DNA of 64,000 bases from the NCBI RefSeq assembly GCF_030068455.1, contig NZ_JAQOSQ010000009.1, forward strand, positions 62,001-126,000. The letters run 5' to 3'. The notes under the pieces are model-generated. The model was given only the letters and a program-made list of their open reading frames with translations, was not told the origin of the DNA and did not search any database. The DNA comes from Roseofilum casamattae BLCC-M143. Its GTDB lineage: Bacteria > Cyanobacteriota > Cyanobacteriia > Cyanobacteriales > Desertifilaceae. A program made the translations under genes and the position numbers. Positions 33,932 to 41,863 of this stretch are shown here, one piece after another; the first letter of the stretch is position 1, and each line of letters begins with the position of its first letter.

Positions 33932-34654
33932 ATGCGTATCACGATCTCTAGTTTCACTCCAATTTTCCAAAACGTCTATCTCCGGATAGGTGTATTGTTC
34001 GGCGTCGGGATTTTTCTCTCCGGACAACCAGCGTTGGCCGATCGTATCGAGCGGACGGCACCATTACAGGTGGGACAGCAAACTGAAGAGACGGAAAACC
34101 CGACAGCTCGGGCACAAGAGTATAACGAGCAGGGCATTGAGTTGGTGCGTTCGGGGCAATATGCTGAGGCGGTTGCCGTATTTCAAAGTGCTCTGGAGAT
34201 TTATCCAGATTCGGAAAAGCTGTATTTGAATCTGGGTATTGCTTTGGGATACGATCGCCAATTCACTGAAGCGGTTGTCGCGTTTGAGTCAGCTCTGGAG
34301 ATTAATCCGGAAAATGGGGAAACTTATAATAATCTGGGCATTGCTCTGGGCAATCAGGAGCTTTACGATGAGGCGATCGCGGCCTTCGATCGGGCGATCG
34401 CGATCGATCCAGATAGTCCCATTCCCTACCACAATTCGGCTGTGGCTTATATGAAGCAGGAGAAGTTCGACGAGGCTATTGTTTCTCTGGAGGCAGCACG
34501 AGAGCGCTATTTGAACCAAGACGAAGGAGAAGTGGTGGAATTAATTGATAGTGTTTTATTGGAATTGCGCGATCGCCCTTCGCCGAGTCCCTCTGAGCCA
34601 TCGGAGGAGGATTCTGAGGCTCCCGATCCCGATTCCGATCCCGAACTCGAGTGA
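33932..34654 (+). CDS. Secreted TPR-repeat protein
   Basis: The ATG at 33932 (MRITISSF) is preferred over a TTG at 33905. It yields a 240-residue protein with a signal peptide (LRIGVLFGVGIFLSGQPALA). Three to four TPR units follow (EYNEQGIELVRSGQYAEAVAVFQSALEIYPDS, LYLNLGIALGYDRQFTEAVVAFESALEINPEN, TYNNLGIALGNQELYDEAIAAFDRAIAIDPDS). The tail is acidic and Pro/Ser-rich. TPRs act as docking surfaces, here probably in the periplasm or thylakoid lumen. The next gene starts 10 bp downstream, so the two are likely cotranscribed. Confidence 0.85.
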   Translation: MRITISSFTPIFQNVYLRIGVLFGVGIFLSGQPALADRIERTAPLQVGQQTEETENPTARAQEYNEQGIELVRSGQYAEAVAVFQSALEIYPDSEKLYLNLGIALGYDRQFTEAVVAFESALEINPENGETYNNLGIALGNQELYDEAIAAFDRAIAIDPDSPIPYHNSAVAYMKQEKFDEAIVSLEAARERYLNQDEGEVVELIDSVLLELRDRPSPSPSEPSEEDSEAPDPDSDPELE

Positions 34655-34664
34655 GGTAAATTCT

Positions 34665-35735
34665 ATGGACTGGTGGAAAAAATTACGTAAAAATCCCCTA
34701 GCACGGTTAGGTGCCCTGGTTTTAATTAGCTTTTATGCAATTACCATTGGCGCTGGCTTTGTTGCTCCCTACAGTCCCTACAGTACTCAGCTCGATGGTT
34801 CTTTGCTGCCTCCAACTCCGATTGAGTGGTTTGACGATCGCGGTGGATTTTCTCCCCGAGTTTATCCGACAACTCAAGGGGCAACAGATTTAGCAACGGG
34901 CGATCGCCCTCTAATTATCGATCGCGATCGTCCTTCAAAAATTCGTTTCTTTGTGACTGGAGAGTCCTACAAAATCCTCGGTATTATTCCGGGAAATATC
35001 CATTTGTTTGGAACGGAAGGGGAAGGTCGAATTAATCTGCTCGGAACCGATACCCAAGCACGAGACCAGTTCAGTCGTTTGCTCTACGGCGGTCAGATTA
35101 GCCTCAGTATCGGTTTAGTCGGAATTTTGATTTCTTTTCCCCTCGGGATGCTCGTCGGCGGTATATCGGGCTATTTTGGCGGCTGGACGGATGCCGCGAT
35201 TATGCGATTGGCGGAAGTCTTGATGACAATTCCGGGAATTTATTTATTGGTAGCGTTAGCGGCAATTATTCCGCCACAACTGACCAGCGCGCAACGATTT
35301 TTATTGATCGTGATTATTACTTCATTCATTAGTTGGTCGGGATTGGCGCGGGTGATTCGCGGTCAAGTCCTTTCCCTAAAAGAGCAACAATTCGTCCAAG
35401 CGGCGCAAGCGATGGGAGCCAATTCGGTTTATATTATTATTCGCCATATTCTGCCGCAAACCGCAACGTACGTTATTATTTCTGCCACCTTAGCTATTCC
35501 CGGATTTATTGTCGCCGAGTCGGTGTTGAGTTTGATTGGGTTGGGCATTCAAGAACCCGATCCGTCCTGGGGAAATTTATTATCATCGGGAACGAATGCC
35601 TCTATTTTGGTCTTGCAACCTTGGTTGGTTTGGCCGCCAGCAATTCTAATTATTTTAACGGTATTGTCGTTTAATCTTTTGGGAGATGGTTTGCGCGACG
35701 CTCTCGATCCGAGAAGTTTGCGAGAATCGAGTTAA
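34665..35735 (+). CDS. ABC transporter permease, dipeptide/oligopeptide (DppC/OppC) type
   Basis: The start ATG at 34665 (MDWWKKLRKNPLARLGALVLI) has gagg about 9 bases upstream; the longer frame to 34545 would overlap the TPR gene. The 356-residue protein has the N-terminal membrane anchor typical of OppC and an unusually long outside loop (about 30-130). The transmembrane domain follows, with the permease signature RLLYGGQISLSIGLVGI and the EAA-type loop QVLSLKEQQFVQAAQAMGAN. It imports peptides or related solutes with a partner permease and ATPases encoded elsewhere. Confidence 0.88.
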   Translation: MDWWKKLRKNPLARLGALVLISFYAITIGAGFVAPYSPYSTQLDGSLLPPTPIEWFDDRGGFSPRVYPTTQGATDLATGDRPLIIDRDRPSKIRFFVTGESYKILGIIPGNIHLFGTEGEGRINLLGTDTQARDQFSRLLYGGQISLSIGLVGILISFPLGMLVGGISGYFGGWTDAAIMRLAEVLMTIPGIYLLVALAAIIPPQLTSAQRFLLIVIITSFISWSGLARVIRGQVLSLKEQQFVQAAQAMGANSVYIIIRHILPQTATYVIISATLAIPGFIVAESVLSLIGLGIQEPDPSWGNLLSSGTNASILVLQPWLVWPPAILIILTVLSFNLLGDGLRDALDPRSLRESS

Positions 35736-35819
35736 GAAATTCCTCTGCGATCGCATTTTGCTACCATTTCTCCATGATGCTGCACTTATTGGGCTAGGGA
35801 ACGGGGAACAGTAGGTTCA

Positions 35820-36434
35820 TTATGTCACTAAAGCACCTAAATTATGCGTCCAGGTCAGCTCCAGAGTATCGGGAAGATGGTTGTGCAGTTCGTCCCAAGT
35901 CTTGTAGCGTTGCAAAGTCTCCACCACTATGGGTAAGGGTTCGGCAAAAATGGTCGCACAATCTCCTTCTTCTGGCAAACGAATGGGATAAGCTAACTGT
36001 TCGTAGGGTGGAGTAAATCGAGCATTGACTCCTTCTTTATTCCCCCGCGCATCAATGCGATACCAACCCACATCTGGGAGATAAACTGCATTTAATCCGT
36101 GCAGACAATAAGGCGCGCCTCGATCGTCAACGCTCAAGCGCTGATAGCAAAAGCCAGTTGGAATAGTATTGGCGCGCAAGAGAGCCGCTAGCAGATGACT
36201 TTTTGCATAGCAATATCCGGTTTTGCGATCGAGCACATCAGAGGCGCGACAGGTGACCGGATTCATCCGATAATCGCAACTATGGTAAATATTATCGCGA
36301 ACCCACTCAAAACAAGACTTGGCGATCGCCTCCACTTTATCATGGCCGGCAGCAAGCTTTTCCGCCAGCTCCATGATTTGGCGATCGCGCCAATCAATAA
36401 TCTCGCTCTCTTGCAAATAAGTATCCATCAGCAT
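35820..36434 (-). CDS. Transglutaminase-like cysteine protease-fold protein
   Basis: This 204-residue protein belongs to the transglutaminase-like superfamily. The catalytic triad is visible as Cys in KTGYCYAKSHLLAALLR, His in YCLHGLNAVYL and Asp in WYRIDARGNK. The N-terminal region KLAAGHDKVEAIAKSCFEWVRDNIYHS is the usual family lead-in. Members act as peptidases or amide-bond enzymes; the substrate is unknown. The fold is complete and there is no signal peptide, so it is cytoplasmic. It runs opposite to the ABC permease. Confidence 0.85.
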   Translation of the reverse strand: MLMDTYLQESEIIDWRDRQIMELAEKLAAGHDKVEAIAKSCFEWVRDNIYHSCDYRMNPVTCRASDVLDRKTGYCYAKSHLLAALLRANTIPTGFCYQRLSVDDRGAPYCLHGLNAVYLPDVGWYRIDARGNKEGVNARFTPPYEQLAYPIRLPEEGDCATIFAEPLPIVVETLQRYKTWDELHNHLPDTLELTWTHNLGALVT

Positions 36435-36577
36435 TTACCACAAAAGCTTAGCTAAAATCCCAAAACCTCTGCAACAACTGGGGACATAAGTACGGTCATG
36501 CTTGCCTTTCTACTGCGACATTTCAACAACCAATCCCCGTTGTTCATTATTAATTGTTAATTATTCATTATTCCAGT

Positions 36578-36880
36578 TTAACTCTCAAACGTCTCCTTCA
36601 CTCCAGAACCCGTCGCCTCCACAATCAAAGCTTCCGCCTTATCCGGGTCTTGATACAAAAGTTCCAAAAACTTCCAAGCCTCCCAACCTACCAAATGCGC
36701 ATAAAACTCAACCTCCCCCATAATTCTCGTTTCTGACTGGCGCAAATACATACTCAGACAATGATGCGCTTGATTCACCGGCCGGCGCTGAGTGCGGAAA
36801 AACGCCAACGCATTTAAAAGTCGATCTTCGTAAGGAGCGAGGGGGAGAATGTTCAATGCTTCAGGAGTCCGCTTCATCAT
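36578..36880 (-). CDS. Small conserved cyanobacterial protein
   Basis: This 100-residue protein is all helical in appearance. It contains ALNILPLAPYEDRLLNALAFFRTQ, QAHHCLSMYLRQSETRIMGEVEFYAHLVGW and ELLYQDPDKAEALIVEA. It resembles conserved cyanobacterial hypothetical proteins. No catalytic motif or signal is visible. Its downstream side carries an AT-rich dispersed repeat (ttaattgttaattattca type at about 36545-36572). The function is unknown. Confidence 0.65.
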   Translation of the reverse strand: MMKRTPEALNILPLAPYEDRLLNALAFFRTQRRPVNQAHHCLSMYLRQSETRIMGEVEFYAHLVGWEAWKFLELLYQDPDKAEALIVEATGSGVKETFES

Positions 36881-36984
36881 AGTTGAGAAAAGTAGTAAGT
36901 TCGGTCAAGATACTTGCTGTATCGAGAATACTATGACAGATTTAACTCTCTGAAGGAATCAACTACAACTTCTTCAGCCACAAA

Positions 36985-37012
36985 GTAGGGGCGAACGGCC
37001 GTTCGCCCCTAC
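36985..37012. repeat. Perfect 28-bp palindrome
   Basis: gtaggggcgaacgg is followed directly by its exact reverse complement. It is the same size and design as the palindrome at 7193-7220 but a different sequence family (GTAGGGGCGAAC type), which is dispersed in many cyanobacteria. Confidence 0.85.
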
Positions 37013-37112
37013 ATGCAATGTTTTGAGCCATTAATTCAATTAGCTTTGTGTTGCTAGACCTACACTAACTTCATACAAAATCAATAATAAGCTACATAAA
37101 ACTTAACTACAT

Positions 37113-37146
37113 AAAAAAAGAGAGGTATGTCAATGACATACCTCTC
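37113..37146 (-). terminator. Rho-independent terminator of psbC
   Basis: On the minus strand GAGAGGTATGTCA pairs with TGACATACCTCTC (13 bp, 1-base centre, 37146-37120) and is followed by seven T. It starts 40 bases after the psbC stop and is the clearest terminator in the window. Confidence 0.88.
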
Positions 37147-37185
37147 CTCAATTACTTAGCTGAATTTTTCAGCTAACCATTTGTA

Positions 37186-38571
37186 CTAGTCTAGATCGGT
37201 CATACCTAGTACGGGTTCGTTCTCGCGATCGATACCTTTCTCGAAACCAGCAACAGCAGCGCGAGCGCGACCCGCGTGCCATAGGTGACCGATGAAGAGG
37301 AAGAACGCAAAGATGAAGTGAGAACCAGCTAACCAAGCGCGGGGGTTAACGTAGTTAAATCCATTAGGTTCGGTAATAATTCCACCTACGGAGTTAATCG
37401 AACCGTTAGGAGCGTGGGTCATGTACTCAGCCGCACGACGTAGTTGCCAAGGCTGAATATCATTTTTCAGTTTATTCAGGTCTAAACCATTCGGACCGCG
37501 CAGCGGCTCTAACCAAGGACCTTGGAAGTCCCAGAAACGCATGGTTTCACCACCGAAGATGATTTCGCCGGTAGGAGAGCGCATCAGGTATTTACCCAGA
37601 CCGGTAGGACCTTGAGCAGAACCGATGTTTGCACCGAGTTTTTGGTCGCGAGCCAAGAACACAAAAGATTGAGCTTGAGACGCTTCAGCATTAGTGGGGC
37701 CGTAGAACTCGCTCGGATAAGCACTATTGTTGAACCACACAAACGCAGCAGCAATAAATCCCATCACAGACAGAGCAGCCAAGCTGTAAGACAGATAAGC
37801 TTCTCCAGACCAGATCAAAGCGCGACGGGCCCAACCAAAAGGTTTGGTCAGAATGTGCCAAACACCACCAGAGATACAAATCAGTCCGACCCAGATGTGG
37901 CCGCCGATGATATCTTCCATGTTGTTGACGCCGATCATCCAACCTTCGCCACCGAAGGGAGCATCAAACAAGTATCCGAAGATAACACCGGGGTCGAGAG
38001 TGGGGTTGCTGATGATGCGCACGTCACCACCACCAGGGGCCCAACTATCGTAGACACCGCCAAAGAACATGGCTTTGAAGACGAGCAACAGAGCGCCGCA
38101 TCCTAAGAGGATCAAGTGATAACCAATGATATTGGTCATTTGATCTTTGTCTCTCCAGTCGTAACCGAAGAAAGCAGAGTAGTCTTCTAAGGTTTCAGGA
38201 CCGCGCACGGCGTGGTAAATACCACCTAAACCGAGAACCGCAGAAGAGATGAGGTGCAGAACGCCAACCACAAAGTAGGGGAAGGTGTCTACAATTTCAC
38301 CACCAGGACCAACACCCCAACCGAGGGTAGCCAGGTGAGGCAGAAGAATTGCGCCTTGTTCGTACAAAGGCTTTTCAGGGATGAAGTGAGCCACTTCAAA
38401 CAGGGTCATTGCTCCAGTCCAGAAGACAATGAGACCGGCGTGGGCAACGTGAGCGCCCAGCAGTTTTCCGGATAGGTTAATGAGACGGGCGTTACCAGCC
38501 CACCAGGCAAAACCGGTGGATTCTTGGTCGCGACCGCCCATTACTATCGAACTATTAAAGGTCGTTTGCAC
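37186..38571 (-). CDS. psbC: Photosystem II CP43 chlorophyll-binding protein
   Basis: CP43 is the core antenna of photosystem II in the thylakoid membrane and supplies a ligand to the manganese cluster from its large lumenal loop. The 461-residue sequence is complete, with [27 protein letters not shown] at the start and conserved chlorophyll-binding histidines. The loop motif [25 protein letters not shown] contains the Glu and Arg near the Mn cluster. It ends at [19 protein letters not shown]. The start is a GTG with gagagg about 10 bases upstream, so it has its own ribosome site. The first residues ([16 protein letters not shown]) differ from the usual MVTLSNTSMVGGRD because the gene does not overlap psbD here. 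A strong terminator follows. Confidence 0.97.
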   Translation of the reverse strand: MQTTFNSSIVMGGRDQESTGFAWWAGNARLINLSGKLLGAHVAHAGLIVFWTGAMTLFEVAHFIPEKPLYEQGAILLPHLATLGWGVGPGGEIVDTFPYFVVGVLHLISSAVLGLGGIYHAVRGPETLEDYSAFFGYDWRDKDQMTNIIGYHLILLGCGALLLVFKAMFFGGVYDSWAPGGGDVRIISNPTLDPGVIFGYLFDAPFGGEGWMIGVNNMEDIIGGHIWVGLICISGGVWHILTKPFGWARRALIWSGEAYLSYSLAALSVMGFIAAAFVWFNNSAYPSEFYGPTNAEASQAQSFVFLARDQKLGANIGSAQGPTGLGKYLMRSPTGEIIFGGETMRFWDFQGPWLEPLRGPNGLDLNKLKNDIQPWQLRRAAEYMTHAPNGSINSVGGIITEPNGFNYVNPRAWLAGSHFIFAFFLFIGHLWHAGRARAAVAGFEKGIDRENEPVLGMTDLD

Positions 38572-38683
38572 GCTTATCGAACCTCTCGATTCTAGTATCT
38601 ACGTTTCGGTCAAAAAAGGAATTTAATCGGTAGTGTCTGTCATTGACCGATCGCGGGCAATGACGACGACACCACACTACATT
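38572..38683 (-). promoter_or_regulatory. 112-bp psbD-psbC spacer with hairpin
   Basis: In nearly all cyanobacteria psbC begins inside the end of psbD. Here a 112-bp gap holds GTCATTG/CAATGAC arms (7 bp) around a HIP1-containing loop, with outer GTAGTGT/ACACTAC arms. Later comes TTTTTT on the minus strand. This could attenuate or process the transcript between the two genes. Confidence 0.5.
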
Positions 38684-39739
38684 TTACAGAGCATTACCGC
38701 GAGGAAGAACTTCTTCGGGGAATTGGAAGAATTTGTGCGGTTGGTCGGCCGGAGCCATCCAAGCGCGCAGACCTTCGTTTAACAAGATGTTCTTGGTGTA
38801 GAAGGTTTCAAATTCTGGGTCTTCTGCGGCGCGCAACTCTTGGGAGACGAAGTCATAAGCCCGCAAGTTGAGTGCCAGTCCGACGATGCCGATAGAACTC
38901 ATCCACAGTCCCATGACGGGAACAAACAGCATGAAGAAGTGCAACCAACGCTTGTTGGAGAAGGCAATTCCGAAGATTTGGCTCCAGAAGCGGTTGGCGG
39001 TGACCATGGAGTAGGTTTCTTCCGCTTGAGTCGGTTCAAAGGCACGGAAGGTGTTGGCGTTTTCGCTGTCTTGGAACAGGGTGTTTTCTACGGTGGCTCC
39101 GTGGATGGCGCACAGTAGAGCGCCACCGAGGATACCGGCGACTCCCATCATGTGGAAGGGGTTCAATGTCCAGTTGTGGAATCCTTGTAGGAACAGGATG
39201 AAGCGGAAGATTGCCGCGACACCGAAGCTGGGTGCGAAGAACCAGCTCGACTGTCCCAAGGGGTACATGAGGAAGACGCTGACAAAGACGGCGATGGGGC
39301 CGCTGAAAGCGATCGCGTTGTAAGGACGAATACCTACAAGGCGAGCGATTTCAAATTGACGCAGCATAAACCCAATCAGGGAGAATGCGCCGTGGAGTGC
39401 AACGAATGCCCACAGTCCGCCCAGTTGGCACCAACGAGCGAAGTTACCTTGTGCCTCGGGTCCCCAGAGGAAGAGCAGGGAGTGTCCCATGCTATCTGCG
39501 GGGCTGGATACAGCTACGGTGAGGAAGTTTCCGCCTTCGAGGTAGGAGGAAGCCAGTCCGTGGGTGTACCAGGAGGTGACGAAGGTGGTGCCGGTGAGCC
39601 AACCGCCGATGGCGAGGAAGGCACAGGGGAACAGGAGCAGTCCCGACCACCCGATGAAGACAAAGCGATCGCGCTTGAGCCAGTCGTCGAGGACATCAAA
39701 CCATCCTCTTTCTGGCGCGCGTCCGACTGCAATAGTCAT
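38684..39739 (-). CDS. psbD: Photosystem II D2 protein
   Basis: D2 forms the photosystem II reaction centre together with D1 and binds the special-pair chlorophyll, pheophytin and plastoquinone QA. The 351-residue protein is complete, from [20 protein letters not shown] to [12 protein letters not shown]. It includes the redox-tyrosine region, the QA and iron histidines in [14 protein letters not shown] and [15 protein letters not shown], and five membrane helices. One residue of the usual APAERG at the start is missing, as seen in some strains. A promoter-like TTGAAA-16-TATAAT and a 5' leader hairpin lie upstream. psbC follows on the same strand after 112 bp instead of overlapping. Confidence 0.98.
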   Translation of the reverse strand: MTIAVGRAPERGWFDVLDDWLKRDRFVFIGWSGLLLFPCAFLAIGGWLTGTTFVTSWYTHGLASSYLEGGNFLTVAVSSPADSMGHSLLFLWGPEAQGNFARWCQLGGLWAFVALHGAFSLIGFMLRQFEIARLVGIRPYNAIAFSGPIAVFVSVFLMYPLGQSSWFFAPSFGVAAIFRFILFLQGFHNWTLNPFHMMGVAGILGGALLCAIHGATVENTLFQDSENANTFRAFEPTQAEETYSMVTANRFWSQIFGIAFSNKRWLHFFMLFVPVMGLWMSSIGIVGLALNLRAYDFVSQELRAAEDPEFETFYTKNILLNEGLRAWMAPADQPHKFFQFPEEVLPRGNAL

Positions 39740-39783
39740 AAATTTGGGATCTCCAAAAGAGTTGATAATTATGGCGATCGCCC

Positions 39784-39821
39784 GTTACTGCTCGAAAAAC
39801 TTACTCATTTCCAGCAGTAAC
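39784..39821 (-). promoter_or_regulatory. Hairpin in the psbD leader
   Basis: On the minus strand GTTACTGCT and AGCAGTAAC form a 9-bp stem around a 20-base loop in the predicted psbD 5' untranslated region. It may stabilise the mRNA or mediate light control; this is inferred from position. Confidence 0.45.
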
Positions 39822-39839
39822 TTTACGATTCTTTACTTG

Positions 39840-39867
39840 ATTATAAGCTAAATTCCGCAATTTTCAA
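39840..39867 (-). promoter_or_regulatory. psbD promoter
   Basis: Minus-strand TTGAAA (39867-39862) and a perfect TATAAT (39845-39840) are 16 bases apart. The predicted start near 39833 would give a leader of about 94 bases before the psbD ATG. Confidence 0.6.
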
Positions 39868-39996
39868 GGTTAAGGTGTCCTGTCACCCAAATTTCTCTTA
39901 GCATTCGCGGGTTCGGAAATTCCTATTACCCCAGGATACAGGAGCGATTAAAGTAGGAGAAGTACAACCGATCTCAAGCCAAGATAGTCCTCATCT

Positions 39997-40266
39997 ATGT
40001 ATACGATTGATGTGATTCTCCGGAATAATCCGATTCCCCTATCGGTAGAACGGAAGACAGAGGAAGACGCGCAAGCGCTGTATTCCAGTCTTTTAGAAGC
40101 CATGCGCTCATCAGAATCTCAGGTTATTGAACTAAACTGCGATCGCCAAACGGAAAAAACGATCGCTGCAATTAGTAGCGAAATCATCGCCGTCCAAAAA
40201 GCGGAGAAAACCGGAACGACTGCGGCTTCCGGCCGGCCTCCTGGCTTCTTTGCAGTCACTGAGTAA
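39997..40266 (+). CDS. UPF0367 family protein
   Basis: This 89-residue protein matches the cyanobacterial UPF0367 family. It begins MYTIDVILRNNPIPLSVERK, has the EDAQALYSSLLEAMRS helix, and ends with the conserved SGRPPGFFAVTE tail. The length is normal. The function is unknown. It is divergent from psbD and precedes an ABC ATPase gene by 36 bp, a neighbourhood that may form a small operon. Confidence 0.9.
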   Translation: MYTIDVILRNNPIPLSVERKTEEDAQALYSSLLEAMRSSESQVIELNCDRQTEKTIAAISSEIIAVQKAEKTGTTAASGRPPGFFAVTE

Positions 40267-40302
40267 TGTGGCTTTGGGTTGCAATATTTTGTAAAATATG
40301 GT

Positions 40303-40992
40303 ATGAGCGTTACTCTTCCCAGCGCGACTGGAATTCGCATCGAGAATCTTTACTTTAGCTGGCCCTCCGGCAAATCTGTATTGCAGGAATGCTCTTTGGA
40401 CGTGCCTCAAGGCGAGTTCTGGATGCTGTTGGGAACCAATGGTAGCGGTAAATCTACCCTACTGCGTTCTGTCGCCGGTCTCTTGCAACCTCAGTCGGGC
40501 AAAATTGTTGCCCGACCGCCCGTCGGCTTTGTGTTTCAAAACCCAGACCGACAGTTGGTCATGCCAACGGTAGGTGCAGATATTGCCTTTGGCCTGGTGG
40601 AAGAAAAACTCTCCCTACCTCAAGTCCAGCAACGAGTCAACGAAGCTCTCGAAGCGGTTAATTTACTCGATCTGAAGCGCCGACCCATCTATGCCCTGAG
40701 TGGGGGACAAAAGCAACGTATTGCTATTGCAGGCGCGATCGCGCGCCATTGTCAAGTGCTCTTACTCGACGAACCTACTGCTCTGCTCGACGAAAATTCG
40801 CAACTCGAATTAGTTATTCAAGTGCAAAATCTCGTGCGACAGCGAGGATTAACGGCCCTATGGGTAACTCATCGTTTAAATGAGCTAGATTACGCTCATG
40901 GGGCATTTTTACTCGAAAATGGGAAAGTCTGCGATCGCGGCGATCCGCAACGCCTGAAACAGCGGTTGATGGAGACCAGTCCCGGCACTTAA
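40303..40992 (+). CDS. Energy-coupling-factor/cobalt-type ABC transporter ATPase
   Basis: The ATG at 40303 (MSVTLPSATGIRIENL) is preferred over a TTG at 40279. The 229-residue protein has all ABC motifs: Walker A GTNGSGKSTLL (about 41-51), a Q-loop in VFQNPDRQLVMPTVGADIAFG, signature ALSGGQKQRIAIA, Walker B LLLDEPT and a switch His in VTHRLNEL. The QNPDRQL and DIAFG spacing is typical of EcfA/CbiO ATPases, which drive vitamin or cobalt/nickel uptake with an EcfT and S component. No membrane partner lies next to it, so the substrate is unknown. Confidence 0.88.
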   Translation: MSVTLPSATGIRIENLYFSWPSGKSVLQECSLDVPQGEFWMLLGTNGSGKSTLLRSVAGLLQPQSGKIVARPPVGFVFQNPDRQLVMPTVGADIAFGLVEEKLSLPQVQQRVNEALEAVNLLDLKRRPIYALSGGQKQRIAIAGAIARHCQVLLLDEPTALLDENSQLELVIQVQNLVRQRGLTALWVTHRLNELDYAHGAFLLENGKVCDRGDPQRLKQRLMETSPGT

Positions 40993-41074
40993 TTGACATT
41001 GAAACTGGTTTGGACTGCGATCGCCGACCTATCTTTCGTTCCATTCCAACGTTTAAAACTATCACTAAGTCATT

Positions 41075-41665
41075 ATGGTATTGAGAACATCGCTATTCAA
41101 CAGAATGATGACGATGGGTTTAGCGATCGGCTTACCCATGGCATTCCAACCGTTAACCCTAGCGGTAGAATCGGAAGAGATACTCTCTCCGGAATTAGCT
41201 CCCCAGCTTGTTGTTGTAGGAGAAATTCCTCAAGTTCCCGATATCGGTAAAGCCTCTCAATATTTGCCAGGTCGCGCTGCCGTGCATTTGGTTCTGAGAA
41301 TTGGAGAGCGACGAGTTTACGTGTATCGAGGCGAAGAAATTCTCGCAAGTTATCCGGTTGCGGTTGGTAAAGAAGGTTGGGAAACACCAACGGGCGATTT
41401 TGAAGTAATTAATATGGAAGTCGATCCGGTTTTCCTCAGCTTATGGACGGGGAATAAAATCGGGCCGGGACCGGATAATCCCCTAGGACCGCGATGGATT
41501 GGCTTTTGGACGGATAATAAAACTCAGGTTGGCTTTCACGGTACTAACTATCCTGAATTAATCGGTCAAGCCGTTTCCCACGGTTGCGTGCGAATGCATA
41601 ATAAAGATGTGTTGGCACTTTACGAGCAAGTGGAACTCGGTACGAAAGTTATTGTCGAGCAGTAG
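41075..41665 (+). CDS. L,D-transpeptidase (YkuD domain)
   Basis: This 196-residue protein has an N-terminal signal peptide (MMTMGLAIGLPMAFQPLTLAV) and a YkuD domain (about 72-195). The active-site region reads VGFHGTNYPELIGQAVSHGCVRM, with the His and Cys of the HxxxxxxxxxxxSHGCxRM motif intact. Such enzymes cross-link or remodel peptidoglycan in the periplasm, and the 3-3 cross-links give some beta-lactam tolerance. The start ATG at 41075 keeps the signal. It stands alone, opposite to the amylo-glucosidase gene. Confidence 0.92.
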   Translation: MVLRTSLFNRMMTMGLAIGLPMAFQPLTLAVESEEILSPELAPQLVVVGEIPQVPDIGKASQYLPGRAAVHLVLRIGERRVYVYRGEEILASYPVAVGKEGWETPTGDFEVINMEVDPVFLSLWTGNKIGPGPDNPLGPRWIGFWTDNKTQVGFHGTNYPELIGQAVSHGCVRMHNKDVLALYEQVELGTKVIVEQ

Positions 41666-41863
41666 ATGGCGATCGCTCCTAAGTGGTATAGTTGCCAAAT
41701 TTGAGGTCGCTCTTCTGGTAATGCTTGTCTCGCATCGGATACCAAGGCATACTTATTGCGATTATCTTCAGCAACGAGTATGCCTTCATCGATCGTAAGA
41801 CATGAGGCAGACAGCTATCTGAGCCAAATTTGACAATCGCCTTCAGCAAAACTGACATATCGA

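Noticed and set aside
37186-39739. Possible far-red-light (FaRLiP) psbC/psbD paralogues
   Set aside because: The sequences look like standard D2 and CP43, and none of the other far-red photosystem or regulator genes lies nearby.
39356-39820. 154-codon plus-strand frame over the start of psbD
   Set aside because: It is antisense to psbD and rich in Glu and Gly from reversed conserved codons; there is no sign of an independent gene.
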